Of a stretch of 64,000 bases of DNA, positions 57,001 to 63,287 are shown piece by piece. The first letter of the stretch is position 1. Each line of letters starts with the position of its first letter. The notes beneath the pieces were generated by a model that was given only the letters and a program-made list of their open reading frames with translations, did no database searches and had not been told where the DNA came from. This DNA is from Accumulibacter sp. (lineage in GTDB: Bacteria > Pseudomonadota > Gammaproteobacteria > Burkholderiales > Rhodocyclaceae): positions 160,537-224,536 of the forward strand of contig JACKLX010000006.1 in NCBI GenBank assembly GCA_024235695.1, read 5' to 3'. Position numbers and translations under genes: made by a program.

Positions 57001-59065
57001 GATCAGCGCGCTTGATGGCGTCAAGGCCGAAGGTGACAGCAACACGACTGCTTTTACGTTCGCTGTCAGTCGTAGCGGTGATACCAGCGCCGAGACGCGG
57101 GTTGACTATTCGGTCATTGGTCTTGGGATTGACGCGGCCGACGCGACCGACTTTGGCGGCGCCCTGCCAAACGGCAACGTGATCCTTGCCGCTAACGAAA
57201 CCGAGAAGCTGATCACCATTCTGGTGAGCGGTGACACCACGGTCGAATCCGATGAAGCCTTCACGGTAACGCTCGGCAACGCCACCAACGGCATCATCGC
57301 AATCGCTAGCGCGGACGGCCGCATTCTCAACGACGACGTGCCACCGCCGCCTGAACTGGCAATTGCTGCCCTCGAAGCAGTCAAGGCAGAGGGCGACACC
57401 GGTACGACCGTGTTGACCTTCGCCGTGACGCGTACCGGCGACCTCAGCCGGACGAGTACGGTCGACTACGCCGTCGTTGGCGCTGGTCTCGATCCGGCCG
57501 ACCTCGATGATTTCGGCGGGAGTCTGCCCATCGGCACGATAAGCTTTGCCGCGGGCGAGGATGAGAAGGTGCTCAGCGTCGCGGTGAGCGGCGATACAAC
57601 CGTCGAATTCGACGAGGGATTCATGGTAACGCTCGGTAAGGTGAGCAACGGCATCCTTATCACCGCCAGTGCTGTCGGCACGATTTTGAACGACGATCTG
57701 TTGCCCCCCCCGGAACTGGCGATCGTCGCTCGCGATGCGGTCAAGCCCGAGGGCGACAGCGGCAGCACGGTGTTTACCTTTGCCATCACCCGTAGCGGCG
57801 ATACCAGCGCCGAGACGACCGTCGATTATGCTGTTGCCGGTTTCGGAACCGATCCGGCGGGCGCCGATGACTTTGGCGGTGCGTTCGCTGCTGGATCGGT
57901 ACTGTTCGCGGCGGGGCAATTCGAGCAGCAGATTGATATCGCGGTCAGCGGGGACACCGCCGTCGAGCCTCACGAAGGCTTCAGCGTCGTACTGTCCAAC
58001 GTTGTCAACGGCGTCCTGGCTGTCGCGTCGGCTGTCGGTACGATCGAGAACGACGATCTCCCGCCGCCGCCGACATTGAGCATTTCCGCCATGGAAGCGC
58101 AACGAGTCGAGGGCGACTCCGGTTCGACCGCTTTCACTTTCGCCGTCAGTCGCAGCGGTGATCTGAGCGCGGAGACAACCGTCCAGTACCGCATCACCGG
58201 CTCGGCAACGGCCGATGACTTTGTCGGTGGCGCTCTGCCATCCGGGATTCTTGTCTTCTCACCTGGGAACGCAGAACAACTGCTGACCATCGATGTTGCC
58301 GGTGATCATCAAATCGAGCCTCACGAATCCTTCGTAGTGAGCTTGTACGATCCGGTCAACGGCACGCTGCTCATGGATAGCGCTGGTGGCGTGATCTTCA
58401 ACGACGACTTCGCCGCTTTCAGTATTGGCGATGCGCCGGCGCGTCCGCCGCGCTCCGACACGGGGGCGTGGGAGCGTAGCTGGAGCCACGATGGGGTGAC
58501 GATCTCGCACAAGGCCGACCTTGATGACGCCTCCGAGCCTTTCTCTGATGTTCTTTTCGGCAGCTCTGGCAGTGGTGTCCTGGCGGGCGGTGATATCTCC
58601 GGCGGAGATCTGGGTGTGAGCGGTCAGACGAAGTCGACGAGTGCGGTGCTCCAGGAAATCGACGGCACAGAGGGTTTGCGATTCGTGCTCGACGAGGAAG
58701 CTAACCAGATCAGATTCCGACTGAGTCGGTTTTTTGGCGACGACGACGGCACCGGGCTGAATGAGGCCGGCCGGCTTCAACTGTTCGACGCGGGTGGCAA
58801 ACTGGTTGACGAGTTGTTCTTCTTCGCCGATCAGGCCGACGGAACCAAGGAGATTTCGCTCTCGGTAGCGGAAGGCTTCAGCCAGGCAATTCTCTCGGCA
58901 GGTGCACAAAGTGGCGAAGACTTCGTCTACGGTGGCTATGGCAACGCGCTTGGCGGTGGCTTCGGTTCGAGCCCATTTGCCGCCAATGGCAGCCTTCACG
59001 GTAGCGATTACCTTGTTGACTCCGCGCAGTTCGTGTCGGGCTATCTGGATATGCTCGTGGTGTAG
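48035..59065 (+). CDS. 3,676-aa RTX/FG-GAP/Calx-beta/vWD giant protein
   Basis: Domain order: RTX nonapeptides (residues about 5-320), seven FG-GAP repeats (about 410-855; e.g. VGDLNGDGLADLLIGA), more RTX (860-1050), one Calx-beta (1109-1222), a family I.3 lipase-like domain (about 1225-1590), RTX (1592-1675), six Calx-beta (1746-2458), a vWD-like domain (2466-2668; FRGDPHLVTFDGLAYDFQ), six Calx-beta (2742-3456), and a C-terminal region of about 200 residues ending GYLDMLVV, as in type I secretion substrates. I found no cysteine anywhere. No signal peptide. The lipase-like part has Gly1423 where the nucleophilic Ser should be. TTGGAGACAAACTG precedes the ATG. Likely a calcium-stiffened surface adhesin or matrix protein. 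The PEP-CTERM gene follows after 47 bp. Confidence 0.92.
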   Translation: MSSFGDDDLVYGSDSDDVIDAGGGNDTVIAGGGNDVIYQRDAGSDDVDGGAGDDRLVLDYSGETQDYLVAGRGIWSFYYDAQGNYLNRSGVGYEVAAPANTARWGINSANYGVIYNDIEHLDVTGTQYADFLLGGNGDDLLAGGRDDDFLIGGLGNDTLEGNAGDDVLDGGPGIDTADYSRASGSVGVDLGAGVASDDGDLGRDTLIDIENVIGSPSGDYIVGSAVDNRLTGLGGNDVLKGLEGNDLLDGGAGADTLDGGTGDDVLLGGDGEDVLYGGAGNDTLSGGPGYDVLVGGIGDDVYFTADDSKHIGGYQHVFERPTENPREGIDTAVGQNLTLADNIENLIVDSPYDSPGRGNALDNVITGNAHNNLLYGYGGSDHLIGGAGNDTLIGDGEHVDSGRVSLYDVALGVGGLKLAGEAADDLAGAAMAAVGDIDGDGQADLAIGATGNDAGGTDAGAAYVVFAPSHADWQIDLGELAATGRGFKLVGEAAGDRAGGNLVALGDLNGDGLGDFALSAAYNDEGGSDAGAVYVVLGRAGAVTIDLADIANGVGGYKIVGEDANNWTGSLLKSVGDLNGDGLADLLIGAYGNGEGGNLAGASYVVYGKADGAKVNLDDVAQGVGGYKIVGEDPEDRSGYAGTVVNDLNGDGRNDLLIGAPYQRVGTQQYVGAAYVVYTPATGDTIHLDDVAQGVGGFKIGGEWQGQYVGNTLETADANGDGYQDLLIGASGVTYVVFGGNALAPFKLSEVGGSVPGYQLQFSGAMANAGDLNGDGRDEIVVANAVVFGKGSRASVTWADLNNGIGGFLLDNEYPYNPYFHAPAVGDLDDDGVADLLVGAANSAQSSGYVVFGADALGVRGDDLIEGGDGDDVLVGGGGNDTLDGGAGDDDLIGGDGDDVLDPGIGVDAVNGGAGSDLLRLDWSALVPASENDGIAVDLFDAGGNAVDDPALAVERVLRNAQSGNHMVSAWEVERFALTGTSANDLLIGGGLADTLDGGEGNDRLEGNLGLDVLTGGTGNDVFRGTLAELDGDRITDLDEHDTIEVMGVRLDAVAINIGGGLLTIDADGDGATDASIMLGSSISGDLVLTPSDLADDAYTSIQLVKSAQLPVVSIAALDANKPERDSGTTPFTFLVTRTGNLSNTSTVSYAVSGAGYNPADWRDFSGAIIGETIFYPGESSQIVTINVRADGELESNENFSVGLLNPIGATLSIPTASGAILSAGAFAYDGVAKEEISDFAQIAKAASPNSIGALPTGWLPLTPTELGFSGAEVANYFDGEYFKPSTQDIDTLIDLTSVIADKVVNLVFSHPVAQVVIRLLDGLSTTETLLKAGLPFVARALPVVYRDPATNDPTKVGIAFREAEGVIDALGHLALMMPTLPIPFLGTEGLTYSGLFGDLFTAVERYAGQHGTVAEVWVTGFGLGAGAANQTYFVSQHRASQQQGSKIYDLGKFVTFSTPLLPAKIFPGYVGSLEEPPASSILNIGFQNDPQFKGLHALIKSLHPNLFWFMPEKPDGRTTTNSIIWYDQDYALGKAWSSSADEINSYWDAVLRITKSSHYEQSNRWSSIVVDNYSGTVFGDDIDRQFIVGEIRDDKLVGGRLIDYIDGGAGDDFIDGGAGNDVLVGGVGNDVLSGDDGDDVLSGGGDHDNLTGGAGADIFEDDVAGISGDFISDFEAVDSIKILGVRFTSDDVPFKAGALELDTDSNGSIDTWINLAGTFSDGKFVARPSPAGVEAFTVIQFVPDDVHISIGPNPIDQDEGGPGDVKTYTYTVTRTGDLSKPSTIDYRVDPGSTDKDDYASKQLPPAGQITIAADQDSAKIEIQTSGDNDPESDEAFNVVLTNSDYGTIIKDAAGGLIRNDDGLPPTVSISAIDTMKREGNSGGTPFRFEISLNKVYSKPVDVQWDVDVSQSGNRAADAVDFGGTFPGGAVSIAAGDLSQEITVLVEGDTDPEPNEGFTVQLSSPTNKATLGKSSASSLILDDDGPPTLSLFPGNAVQAEGDSGTTPFTFAIVRSGDPNAIVSVGWRVEPGLGDATADDFGGVWPASAAPVLFDDPAKFREDIIVPVSGDTDFEPDESFVTMLLNPSANATIDVASQGGTIQNDDRQTGFSISAVDADKDEGNGVTTDFLFRVTRSGNLQSGATVDYSVAGEGAHPADWADFTGVVTGTLIFAANEASKIVKIPVAGDFLPEQDEGFKVSLSSPSVNQTIGTADALGTIRDDDATRITIAAASASRKEGSNLAGTSPWTPFTFTVTRTGKLDLADHVTYQVAGLRTAPHPADAYDFGGVFPFGLVDFAPNEPSKTITIQVLADTIPEADEHFEVALSGVNVSPQGKVAFGTITDDDTSTVSIGSVSRREGTDITPPIIPTEFKFPVTRSGNTDALLSLSYTVSGGSGLPTGGTVVFNPGDTMQVISIGVDPDDRDEPNETFTVTLVDPGQYGLFFGNKQATGTIIDDDLTLPPWPRPVFRGDPHLVTFDGLAYDFQAAGEFVVFRSAPSMGLELQARLTPFGDLVSNISAIATLIDGHRVTINALDPVPLRIDGVATAIDPQVGAVIVGNGSIVLSGGTYTLDDPGRLTVIVDTFEDRLDLHLWVDDALKGSLSGLLGNFNDDTADDLALADATPISQPVSFDVLYGSFADAWRVTDQSSLFDYASDESTDTFTDRGFPRQFVTLDMLPADLVAKATVLVDQAGITEPTAREAAILDLAVTGDLSFLDSAAVPIEPKAIVEVLGAPAPLPLLSIVGVEGGLAEGHSGPSEFHFDLFRSGNSAGSLEVFYEVAPAGDHPASAEDFVGGILPSGRLTFVDGQERARVAVAVKGDTTAEHNEDFAVRLSVADGDRAAVLFAVPRATATIENDDGEVPARLDIIALAGSSAEGDAGLTTLTFEVIRSGGTAAETQVKYSVQGVGPDPAEDDDFVGGVFPTGTLTFLPGETRKTISIDIRGDDTIEPDNYFVVTLADASNASIGIAEATGIILDDDLPPPPNLAISALDGVKAEGDSNTTAFTFAVSRSGDTSAETRVDYSVIGLGIDAADATDFGGALPNGNVILAANETEKLITILVSGDTTVESDEAFTVTLGNATNGIIAIASADGRILNDDVPPPPELAIAALEAVKAEGDTGTTVLTFAVTRTGDLSRTSTVDYAVVGAGLDPADLDDFGGSLPIGTISFAAGEDEKVLSVAVSGDTTVEFDEGFMVTLGKVSNGILITASAVGTILNDDLLPPPELAIVARDAVKPEGDSGSTVFTFAITRSGDTSAETTVDYAVAGFGTDPAGADDFGGAFAAGSVLFAAGQFEQQIDIAVSGDTAVEPHEGFSVVLSNVVNGVLAVASAVGTIENDDLPPPPTLSISAMEAQRVEGDSGSTAFTFAVSRSGDLSAETTVQYRITGSATADDFVGGALPSGILVFSPGNAEQLLTIDVAGDHQIEPHESFVVSLYDPVNGTLLMDSAGGVIFNDDFAAFSIGDAPARPPRSDTGAWERSWSHDGVTISHKADLDDASEPFSDVLFGSSGSGVLAGGDISGGDLGVSGQTKSTSAVLQEIDGTEGLRFVLDEEANQIRFRLSRFFGDDDGTGLNEAGRLQLFDAGGKLVDELFFFADQADGTKEISLSVAEGFSQAILSAGAQSGEDFVYGGYGNALGGGFGSSPFAANGSLHGSDYLVDSAQFVSGYLDMLVV

Positions 59066-59112
59066 ATTGCGATCTGTTGTTTGCCTGAGTGATTCCTTGA
59101 TGGGGGGCTGTG

Positions 59113-59892
59113 ATGAAGAAGTGTGACGCAATGATCGACTATCCGGACGATGGCCGTTCCGGTGTGCTGCGCTTGATTGGTGATGCGGCGGTGATGTTTT
59201 TTCTGGGGCTTTTTCTGGCCAGGGCCGCTTCGGCAGGCACGGTGTTCGCGCAGCCGCCAGTAGGTGGCAATGACGCTTTCTCCAGCATTTTCGCAGCGCA
59301 ATCGGCCGATGATTTCGTTCTTTCGGCCAACACGGCGGTGTCTGGCGTTGTCTGGTGGGGCGCTTATTCCGCCGCTCCGGCCACTCTGCCGACGGATGCG
59401 TTTCGTGTTCGTATCAGCGTCGACGATGGGACAGGGCGTCCGACAATCGACTTCATGGCCGAATTCACGCAGGCACCGACGCGTACTCCGACCTCGCTGA
59501 CCGACGTCTCCGGGGCTGATGTGTATCGCTATGAGCTAGGTCTGCCAGCTCTTCTTCCTCTGGCTGGTGGAAAGACGTTTTACCTTTCCGTCGTGAACGA
59601 GTTCGACATTGGCGACCCGAACGCCGACTGGTACTGGCTGTTGAGCGATGCCGCAGGTGCCAATTATTACAGGGCGGCGTCCGGCGATCCTTGGGAGAAA
59701 GACGCGAGTGGCAATTTTTCCTTCGCCATCAACGCTGATAGCGGGACGCCAGTCCCTGTTCCCGGGACGCTGCCACTGCTGTTGTCGGGTCTGGCAGGGC
59801 TACGCCTTGGGAATTGGCGTCGTCGCGGGAGCAATCCGTCGCCTCGCTGCGCGACCAAGCTGCGCGCCACCGGCGGCGGGGCCTGGCCTTGA
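59113..59892 (+). CDS. PEP-CTERM-like exported protein (right group)
   Basis: A 259-residue protein with an N-terminal hydrophobic signal (VMFFLGLFLARAASA, after an unusually long polar start) and a beta-rich domain (DDFVLSANTAVSGVVWWGAY, GKTFYLSVVNEFD). A PEP-CTERM-type end follows: VPVPGTLPLLLSGLAGL, then RRR. Unlike typical members it continues about 20 residues past the Arg cluster to GGGAWP, so the tail may be read through an altered stop, or the sorting may differ. It lies 47 bp after the giant RTX gene. A GTG at 59110 is in frame just before the ATG. Confidence 0.8.
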   Translation: MKKCDAMIDYPDDGRSGVLRLIGDAAVMFFLGLFLARAASAGTVFAQPPVGGNDAFSSIFAAQSADDFVLSANTAVSGVVWWGAYSAAPATLPTDAFRVRISVDDGTGRPTIDFMAEFTQAPTRTPTSLTDVSGADVYRYELGLPALLPLAGGKTFYLSVVNEFDIGDPNADWYWLLSDAAGANYYRAASGDPWEKDASGNFSFAINADSGTPVPVPGTLPLLLSGLAGLRLGNWRRRGSNPSPRCATKLRATGGGAWP

Positions 59893-59964
59893 CTCTTGCC
59901 CGCTTGCATCGGCGAACAACACGGTCTCGGGGCACGCAGTGGCCAAAGCGAGAAGGGAAATGCA

Positions 59965-60360
59965 ATGAAAAAGAAGGTGTGTGCCTTGTTGGTAATGGCG
60001 CTTGGTGTCGTCGGATGCGCGAGCGAGATTACTCGTTACCCAGTAGAGCTAACGAGGGCGAGGCAGCCGGAGGACAAGATACTTGTTGCGTCGCAAACGG
60101 TCCCGGTGCATCCCGATTCCGGCTACGAGCGGAGCATCAGAATCGGGACCGAGTTTGTTGACGCCGGCGGAATCGCTCAAGGCAGCATACTGAAACCGAT
60201 CAACGCCGTTTTCACCGTCGAAGGCGCTCACATGCATGAAGCCTACCTGGTGGTGAACGATGGCCGTCTTGTCGGTTTCTACCTCCCGGTAGAAAGATCG
60301 TTTTCGCCACTGGCTATGTCAATAGCCCTGCCGCTCGAGGAAAAGGGGGTCCCGAAATGA
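59965..60360 (+). CDS. Small predicted lipoprotein
   Basis: A 131-residue protein with a lipoprotein signal: MKKKVCALLVMALGVVGC, lipidated Cys at residue 18. The mature part (TRYPVELTRARQPEDKILVA, then an AVFTVEGAHMHEAYLVVNDG stretch) matches no family I can name. AGAAGGGAAATGCA precedes the ATG; the frame open from 59896 has no better start. The stop overlaps the DUF2846 gene by 4 bp (ATGA), so the two are co-translated. Confidence 0.8.
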   Translation: MKKKVCALLVMALGVVGCASEITRYPVELTRARQPEDKILVASQTVPVHPDSGYERSIRIGTEFVDAGGIAQGSILKPINAVFTVEGAHMHEAYLVVNDGRLVGFYLPVERSFSPLAMSIALPLEEKGVPK

Positions 60361-60827
60361 AATTCAGTCGCCTGTGTGCTGCCGTGCTGCTCCCGCTGAT
60401 TCTGGCGGCTTGTGCTTCTGGACCAAAGCTGGCAGAAATGAAATCGACGATTCCGACATTGAGCGCGGATCAGGGTCGCATCTATTTCTATCGCAGTGGC
60501 AGCATGATCGGTGCGGCGGTTCAGCCATTGATCATGCTGAACGGCGCCGTCGTCGGTGAATCGAAGCCCGGGGGATTCTTCTTTGTCGACCAGGCTCCCG
60601 GCAGCCAGGAGGTCAGTACCTCGACCGAAGTCGAGAAGAAGCTGACCTTCACGCTTGACGCCGGGCAGACTCGCTACGTTCGGACAGTCATTGGCATCGG
60701 CTTCTTTGTCGGGCGCGTTTACCCGGAGTTGGTCGACGACGCGACCGGCCAGAAGGAACTCGAGGACGCGAGCTACATCGGTCAGCCGCTCGACCAGAGC
60801 GCAAGAAGCGGGGCCAAGTCGCTGTGA
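60357..60827 (+). CDS. DUF2846 lipoprotein
   Basis: A 156-residue lipoprotein (LLPLILAAC, Cys19) with the DUF2846 pattern: GRIYFYRSGSMIGAAVQPLI, LNGAVVGESKPGGFFFVDQAPG, then TLDAGQTRYVRTVIG. The family is found in envelope-stress and surface-assembly contexts but has no proven role. It overlaps the preceding lipoprotein gene by 4 bp. Both may belong to the end of the right RTX/PEP-CTERM group or form their own unit; no terminator is seen in the short gaps. Confidence 0.85.
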   Translation: MKFSRLCAAVLLPLILAACASGPKLAEMKSTIPTLSADQGRIYFYRSGSMIGAAVQPLIMLNGAVVGESKPGGFFFVDQAPGSQEVSTSTEVEKKLTFTLDAGQTRYVRTVIGIGFFVGRVYPELVDDATGQKELEDASYIGQPLDQSARSGAKSL

Positions 60828-60906
60828 GGTGTCGGCGGTGCACAAGAGGGCAGAGCGCCGCGATCAGTGAAGTGGTCCCCTGAGTCAAGACAAATATCGA
60901 CCCAGT

Positions 60907-61917
60907 TTAAGTTGTGCAGTTGACTTCGCTAGCAGCTGGACGGCGCTGCCCCGGTGTTGCCTTTGAATTTGCTTTTGATGCGGCCGTTGACGTTGCTTCT
61001 GCGGGTGGGGAATCGCCTGTGGAGCGTAGCGGAACAGGCGATTCCCCACCCGCGCGGCCAAACTTGTCGAGGATCAACGCCCCGCCACCTATGCCGTTTC
61101 GATAGACGGTTGCGGGTGCCGCGTTGCCCAGCGACTGGTGCGGACGCTCGCCGTTATAGAAGGCAAAGTACGCGGCCAGGCCAACCATCAATTCGCCCAT
61201 CGTCGCATAGCCCTTCAGATACACGTCCTCGTACTTGACGCTGCGCCAGAGGCGCTCGACGAAAATGTTGTCGAACACGCGCCCCCGCCCATCCATGCTG
61301 ATGACCACGCCTTCTCGTTTCAGCACCCGGGTGAAGGCTTCACTGGTGAACTGCGCGCCTTGATCGCTGTTGAAGATTTCTGGCTTGCCGTGGCTACGCA
61401 GGGCCTCCTCCAGGCAATCGACACAGAACACCGATTCCATGCTGTTGCTGATCCGCCAGCTGAGCACCTTGCGGCTGAACCAGTCGATCACGGCGACCAG
61501 GTAGGCGAAGCCGTGCGCCAACCGGATGTAGGTGATGTCCGTGCTCCACACTTGGTTGGGTCTGACCACAGGAACGCCACGCAGCAGATACGGATAGACC
61601 GCGTGCTCAGGGCGCGGACGGCTGGTGTTCGGCCCCGGCGCCATGCCCGACAAGCCCATCAGTCGCATCAGGCGTCGTACCCGCTTGCGATTGACCGTGT
61701 GCCCCAACTGCTCAAGAAAGATCACCATCCGACGGGTGCCGTAAAACGGGTGGCGCGTGTACTCCTCGTCAATGAGCCGACTGTGGAGGAGATCGCCAGC
61801 ATCGATCACCGGTGGCCGGCGCTGCGCGTAGACGGTGGCTCGGCATAACCCCGCCAGCGCGCATTGCTGCACCACTGCGACGGCCTCGCCGGGGTCGATC
61901 CATCCGTGCCGTATCAC
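60907..61917 (-). CDS. IS3-family transposase OrfB (integrase catalytic part)
   Basis: A 336-residue DDE transposase part. It has the HTH_21-like region (HPFYGTRRMVIFLEQLGHTV, VRRLMRLMGLSG) and the rve core: WSTDITYIRLAHGFAYLVAV (first Asp), FNSDQGAQFTSEAF (second Asp), and the Glu region DNIFVERLWRSVKYEDVY. The stretch after LILDKFG is a low-complexity tail containing a strong DNA hairpin. Its GTG at 61917 overlaps the OrfA stop, but the normal product is an OrfAB fusion made by -1 frameshift. Confidence 0.93.
   Translation of the reverse strand: MIRHGWIDPGEAVAVVQQCALAGLCRATVYAQRRPPVIDAGDLLHSRLIDEEYTRHPFYGTRRMVIFLEQLGHTVNRKRVRRLMRLMGLSGMAPGPNTSRPRPEHAVYPYLLRGVPVVRPNQVWSTDITYIRLAHGFAYLVAVIDWFSRKVLSWRISNSMESVFCVDCLEEALRSHGKPEIFNSDQGAQFTSEAFTRVLKREGVVISMDGRGRVFDNIFVERLWRSVKYEDVYLKGYATMGELMVGLAAYFAFYNGERPHQSLGNAAPATVYRNGIGGGALILDKFGRAGGESPVPLRSTGDSPPAEATSTAASKANSKATPGQRRPAASEVNCTT
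61001..61053. repeat. 20-bp perfect inverted repeat inside OrfB
   Basis: GCGGGTGGGGAATCGCCTGT (61001-61020) and its exact complement at 61034-61053, with a 13-base loop. It lies in the 3' end of the transposase frame and encodes the GGESPVPLRSTGDSPPA part of the tail. Confidence 0.9.
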
Positions 61918-62213
61918 GGCAGGCTGATCCCAGACTTTTTTTTCAGCCAGTCCAGTTCCATCTTCAACTTGCCGATCTCGCTGTACAACAGCTCCGGCTC
62001 CCGGTGCGCCGCCGCTGGCTTGGGGCCGCGCTTGCCTTCAAACAGCGTCTTGGCATTCTCCTGGATGGCCTTCTTCCATTGCCCAACCTGCACCGGATGC
62101 ACGCCGTATTCCCGCCCAATCTCGTTGATCGTCTTGACCCCGCGTACCGCCTCCAGACCAACCTTGGCCTTGAACTCCGGCGTATGTACCTTCCGCGTCG
62201 TTGCTTCACTCAT
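61914..62213 (-). CDS. IS3-family transposase OrfA (helix-turn-helix)
   Basis: A 99-residue N-terminal transposase protein from the ATG at 62213 (GGGAGCGAGAAGCG upstream). HTH: FKAKVGLEAVRGVKTINEIG, REYGVHPVQVGQWKKAIQE; a leucine-zipper-like end: LYSEIGKLKMELDWLKKK. It ends just after the A8G slippery run. Confidence 0.93.
   Translation of the reverse strand: MSEATTRKVHTPEFKAKVGLEAVRGVKTINEIGREYGVHPVQVGQWKKAIQENAKTLFEGKRGPKPAAAHREPELLYSEIGKLKMELDWLKKKSGISLP
61936..61943 (-). other. Slippery A8(G) run for programmed -1 frameshifting
   Basis: On the coding strand the OrfA codons AAA AAA AAG (61943-61935) give an A8G run. A -1 slip here continues as VWDQPAVIRHGW directly into OrfB, giving the OrfAB transposase, as is standard for the IS3 family. 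Confidence 0.85.
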
Positions 62214-62443
62214 CGCTTCTCGCTCCCTATGACGGAGCACAGCTTAAACTACTGTCTGATTTCCAGGGACCACTATACAGGTCGTTTTGCGGCTCCGGCA
62301 GCGTCCGGCAGTTGGCAGCAGGGTTCGGGTGCGCAACGAAGATCGCCACTTAATATCTCGCCGTCCAGCGCTGAAGACCCCGCTCGTTTCAGCGTGATCG
62401 TCGTACGCGCCCATCGCCGCGGCGGCTCCGCTGGTGGTGCGAG

Positions 62444-63253
62444 CTATCCTCCGTGTTTGTGGCGAGCCATGTACTGCAGATAGGCGATGACCTCGTCGAT
62501 TTCCCTGGGCGTCAGCGCGCTTGGCGGCATTCTTGCGCGGGCGCGGAATTGACTGGGGTCGTGGATCCACTGACGCAGAAAGCCGGTGCTGCGGTATTCG
62601 GTGATGTTCTTCGGAATATTCAACTCGGGCCCGACTTCGCCGCCCTGCAGATTGACCGAGTGGCATTTCAGGCACTGCTCGCGAAAGACGGTAAAGCCCC
62701 TGGCAACGGCGCCGTCGGCGGGAGCGCCGGTGGGCAGGGTCAGCGGGAACTTGCTGGCGAACGAGACAGCCTCGATGCGGTTCATCTGGAATGGCCAGGA
62801 AAAGATCTTCGAGTCCGAGGTGTTGGCGCTGATGACGATGAATGGCGCCGGGTCGGTCATCGTCTTCCCCGTCGGAATGGCTGACCAGCGTTCCGGGATG
62901 CCGTCTTCGCCGTAAGCGAGCCGCAGGTCGAGTTTGGCGACGTTGGCGGCGGCAGTGTTGCTCTCGTAGCCGTCGAGGCAATGGAAGATCAGATCTTCGG
63001 CGTCACCGGCGCCCATCAGCCCGAGGACATCGGCGAGCGAAAACGTCAGGTAGCGAACCGGCCTGCCCAAGTCCGGATTGACGACTTCAATCTCGCGTGT
63101 TTCCAGGCGGCTGCGCAATTCGTCGAGGCTCACGCTTTGCCTGCCGCGCCCGCTGTCAACGGTCAGTATGGCCCTGGCGGATTGCCCGTTGGCCAATCCA
63201 CTGATCATGAGGATCGCGAGGGCGAAAAAGAATCGAGTCACGAAAGCGTTCAT
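62444..63253 (-). CDS. Molybdopterin-domain/cytochrome c fusion protein
   Basis: A 269-residue exported protein: signal peptide MNAFVTRFFFALAILMISGLANG, then a domain of about 150 residues resembling the sulfite-oxidase-like molybdopterin-binding fold (SLDELRSRLETREIEVVNP, IFHCLDGYESNTAAANVAK, with Cys92 in the place of the Mo-ligand). A class I cytochrome c follows with the heme motif at Cys194, Cys197, His198 (CLKCH) and likely axial Met242 (RMPPSALT). It would act in the periplasm as an electron carrier. AAGGAACCTTC precedes the ATG. Whether the first domain still binds a cofactor is uncertain because it is short. Confidence 0.82.
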   Translation of the reverse strand: MNAFVTRFFFALAILMISGLANGQSARAILTVDSGRGRQSVSLDELRSRLETREIEVVNPDLGRPVRYLTFSLADVLGLMGAGDAEDLIFHCLDGYESNTAAANVAKLDLRLAYGEDGIPERWSAIPTGKTMTDPAPFIVISANTSDSKIFSWPFQMNRIEAVSFASKFPLTLPTGAPADGAVARGFTVFREQCLKCHSVNLQGGEVGPELNIPKNITEYRSTGFLRQWIHDPSQFRARARMPPSALTPREIDEVIAYLQYMARHKHGG

Positions 63254-63287
63254 GAAGGTTCCTTGTCGTTTCTCTCGGGAGGACCCA

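Larger units (their letters stand above)
60871..62274 (-). mobile_element. IS3-family insertion sequence
   Basis: About 1.4 kb with two overlapping transposase frames. The ends are imperfect inverted repeats: AGTGGTCCCCTGAGTCAAGA at the left (from 60871) and AGTGGTCCCTGGAAATCAGA at the right, read inward from 62274. Both ends also share AGTTTAAG(T/C)TGTG further in. I found no convincing target-site duplication, so the exact boundaries are plus or minus a few bases. Confidence 0.85.

Noticed and set aside
60865-62280. Target-site duplication flanking the IS3 element
   Set aside because: Trying boundaries between 60871-60873 and 62272-62274 gave no matching 3- to 5-bp flanks, so none is claimed.
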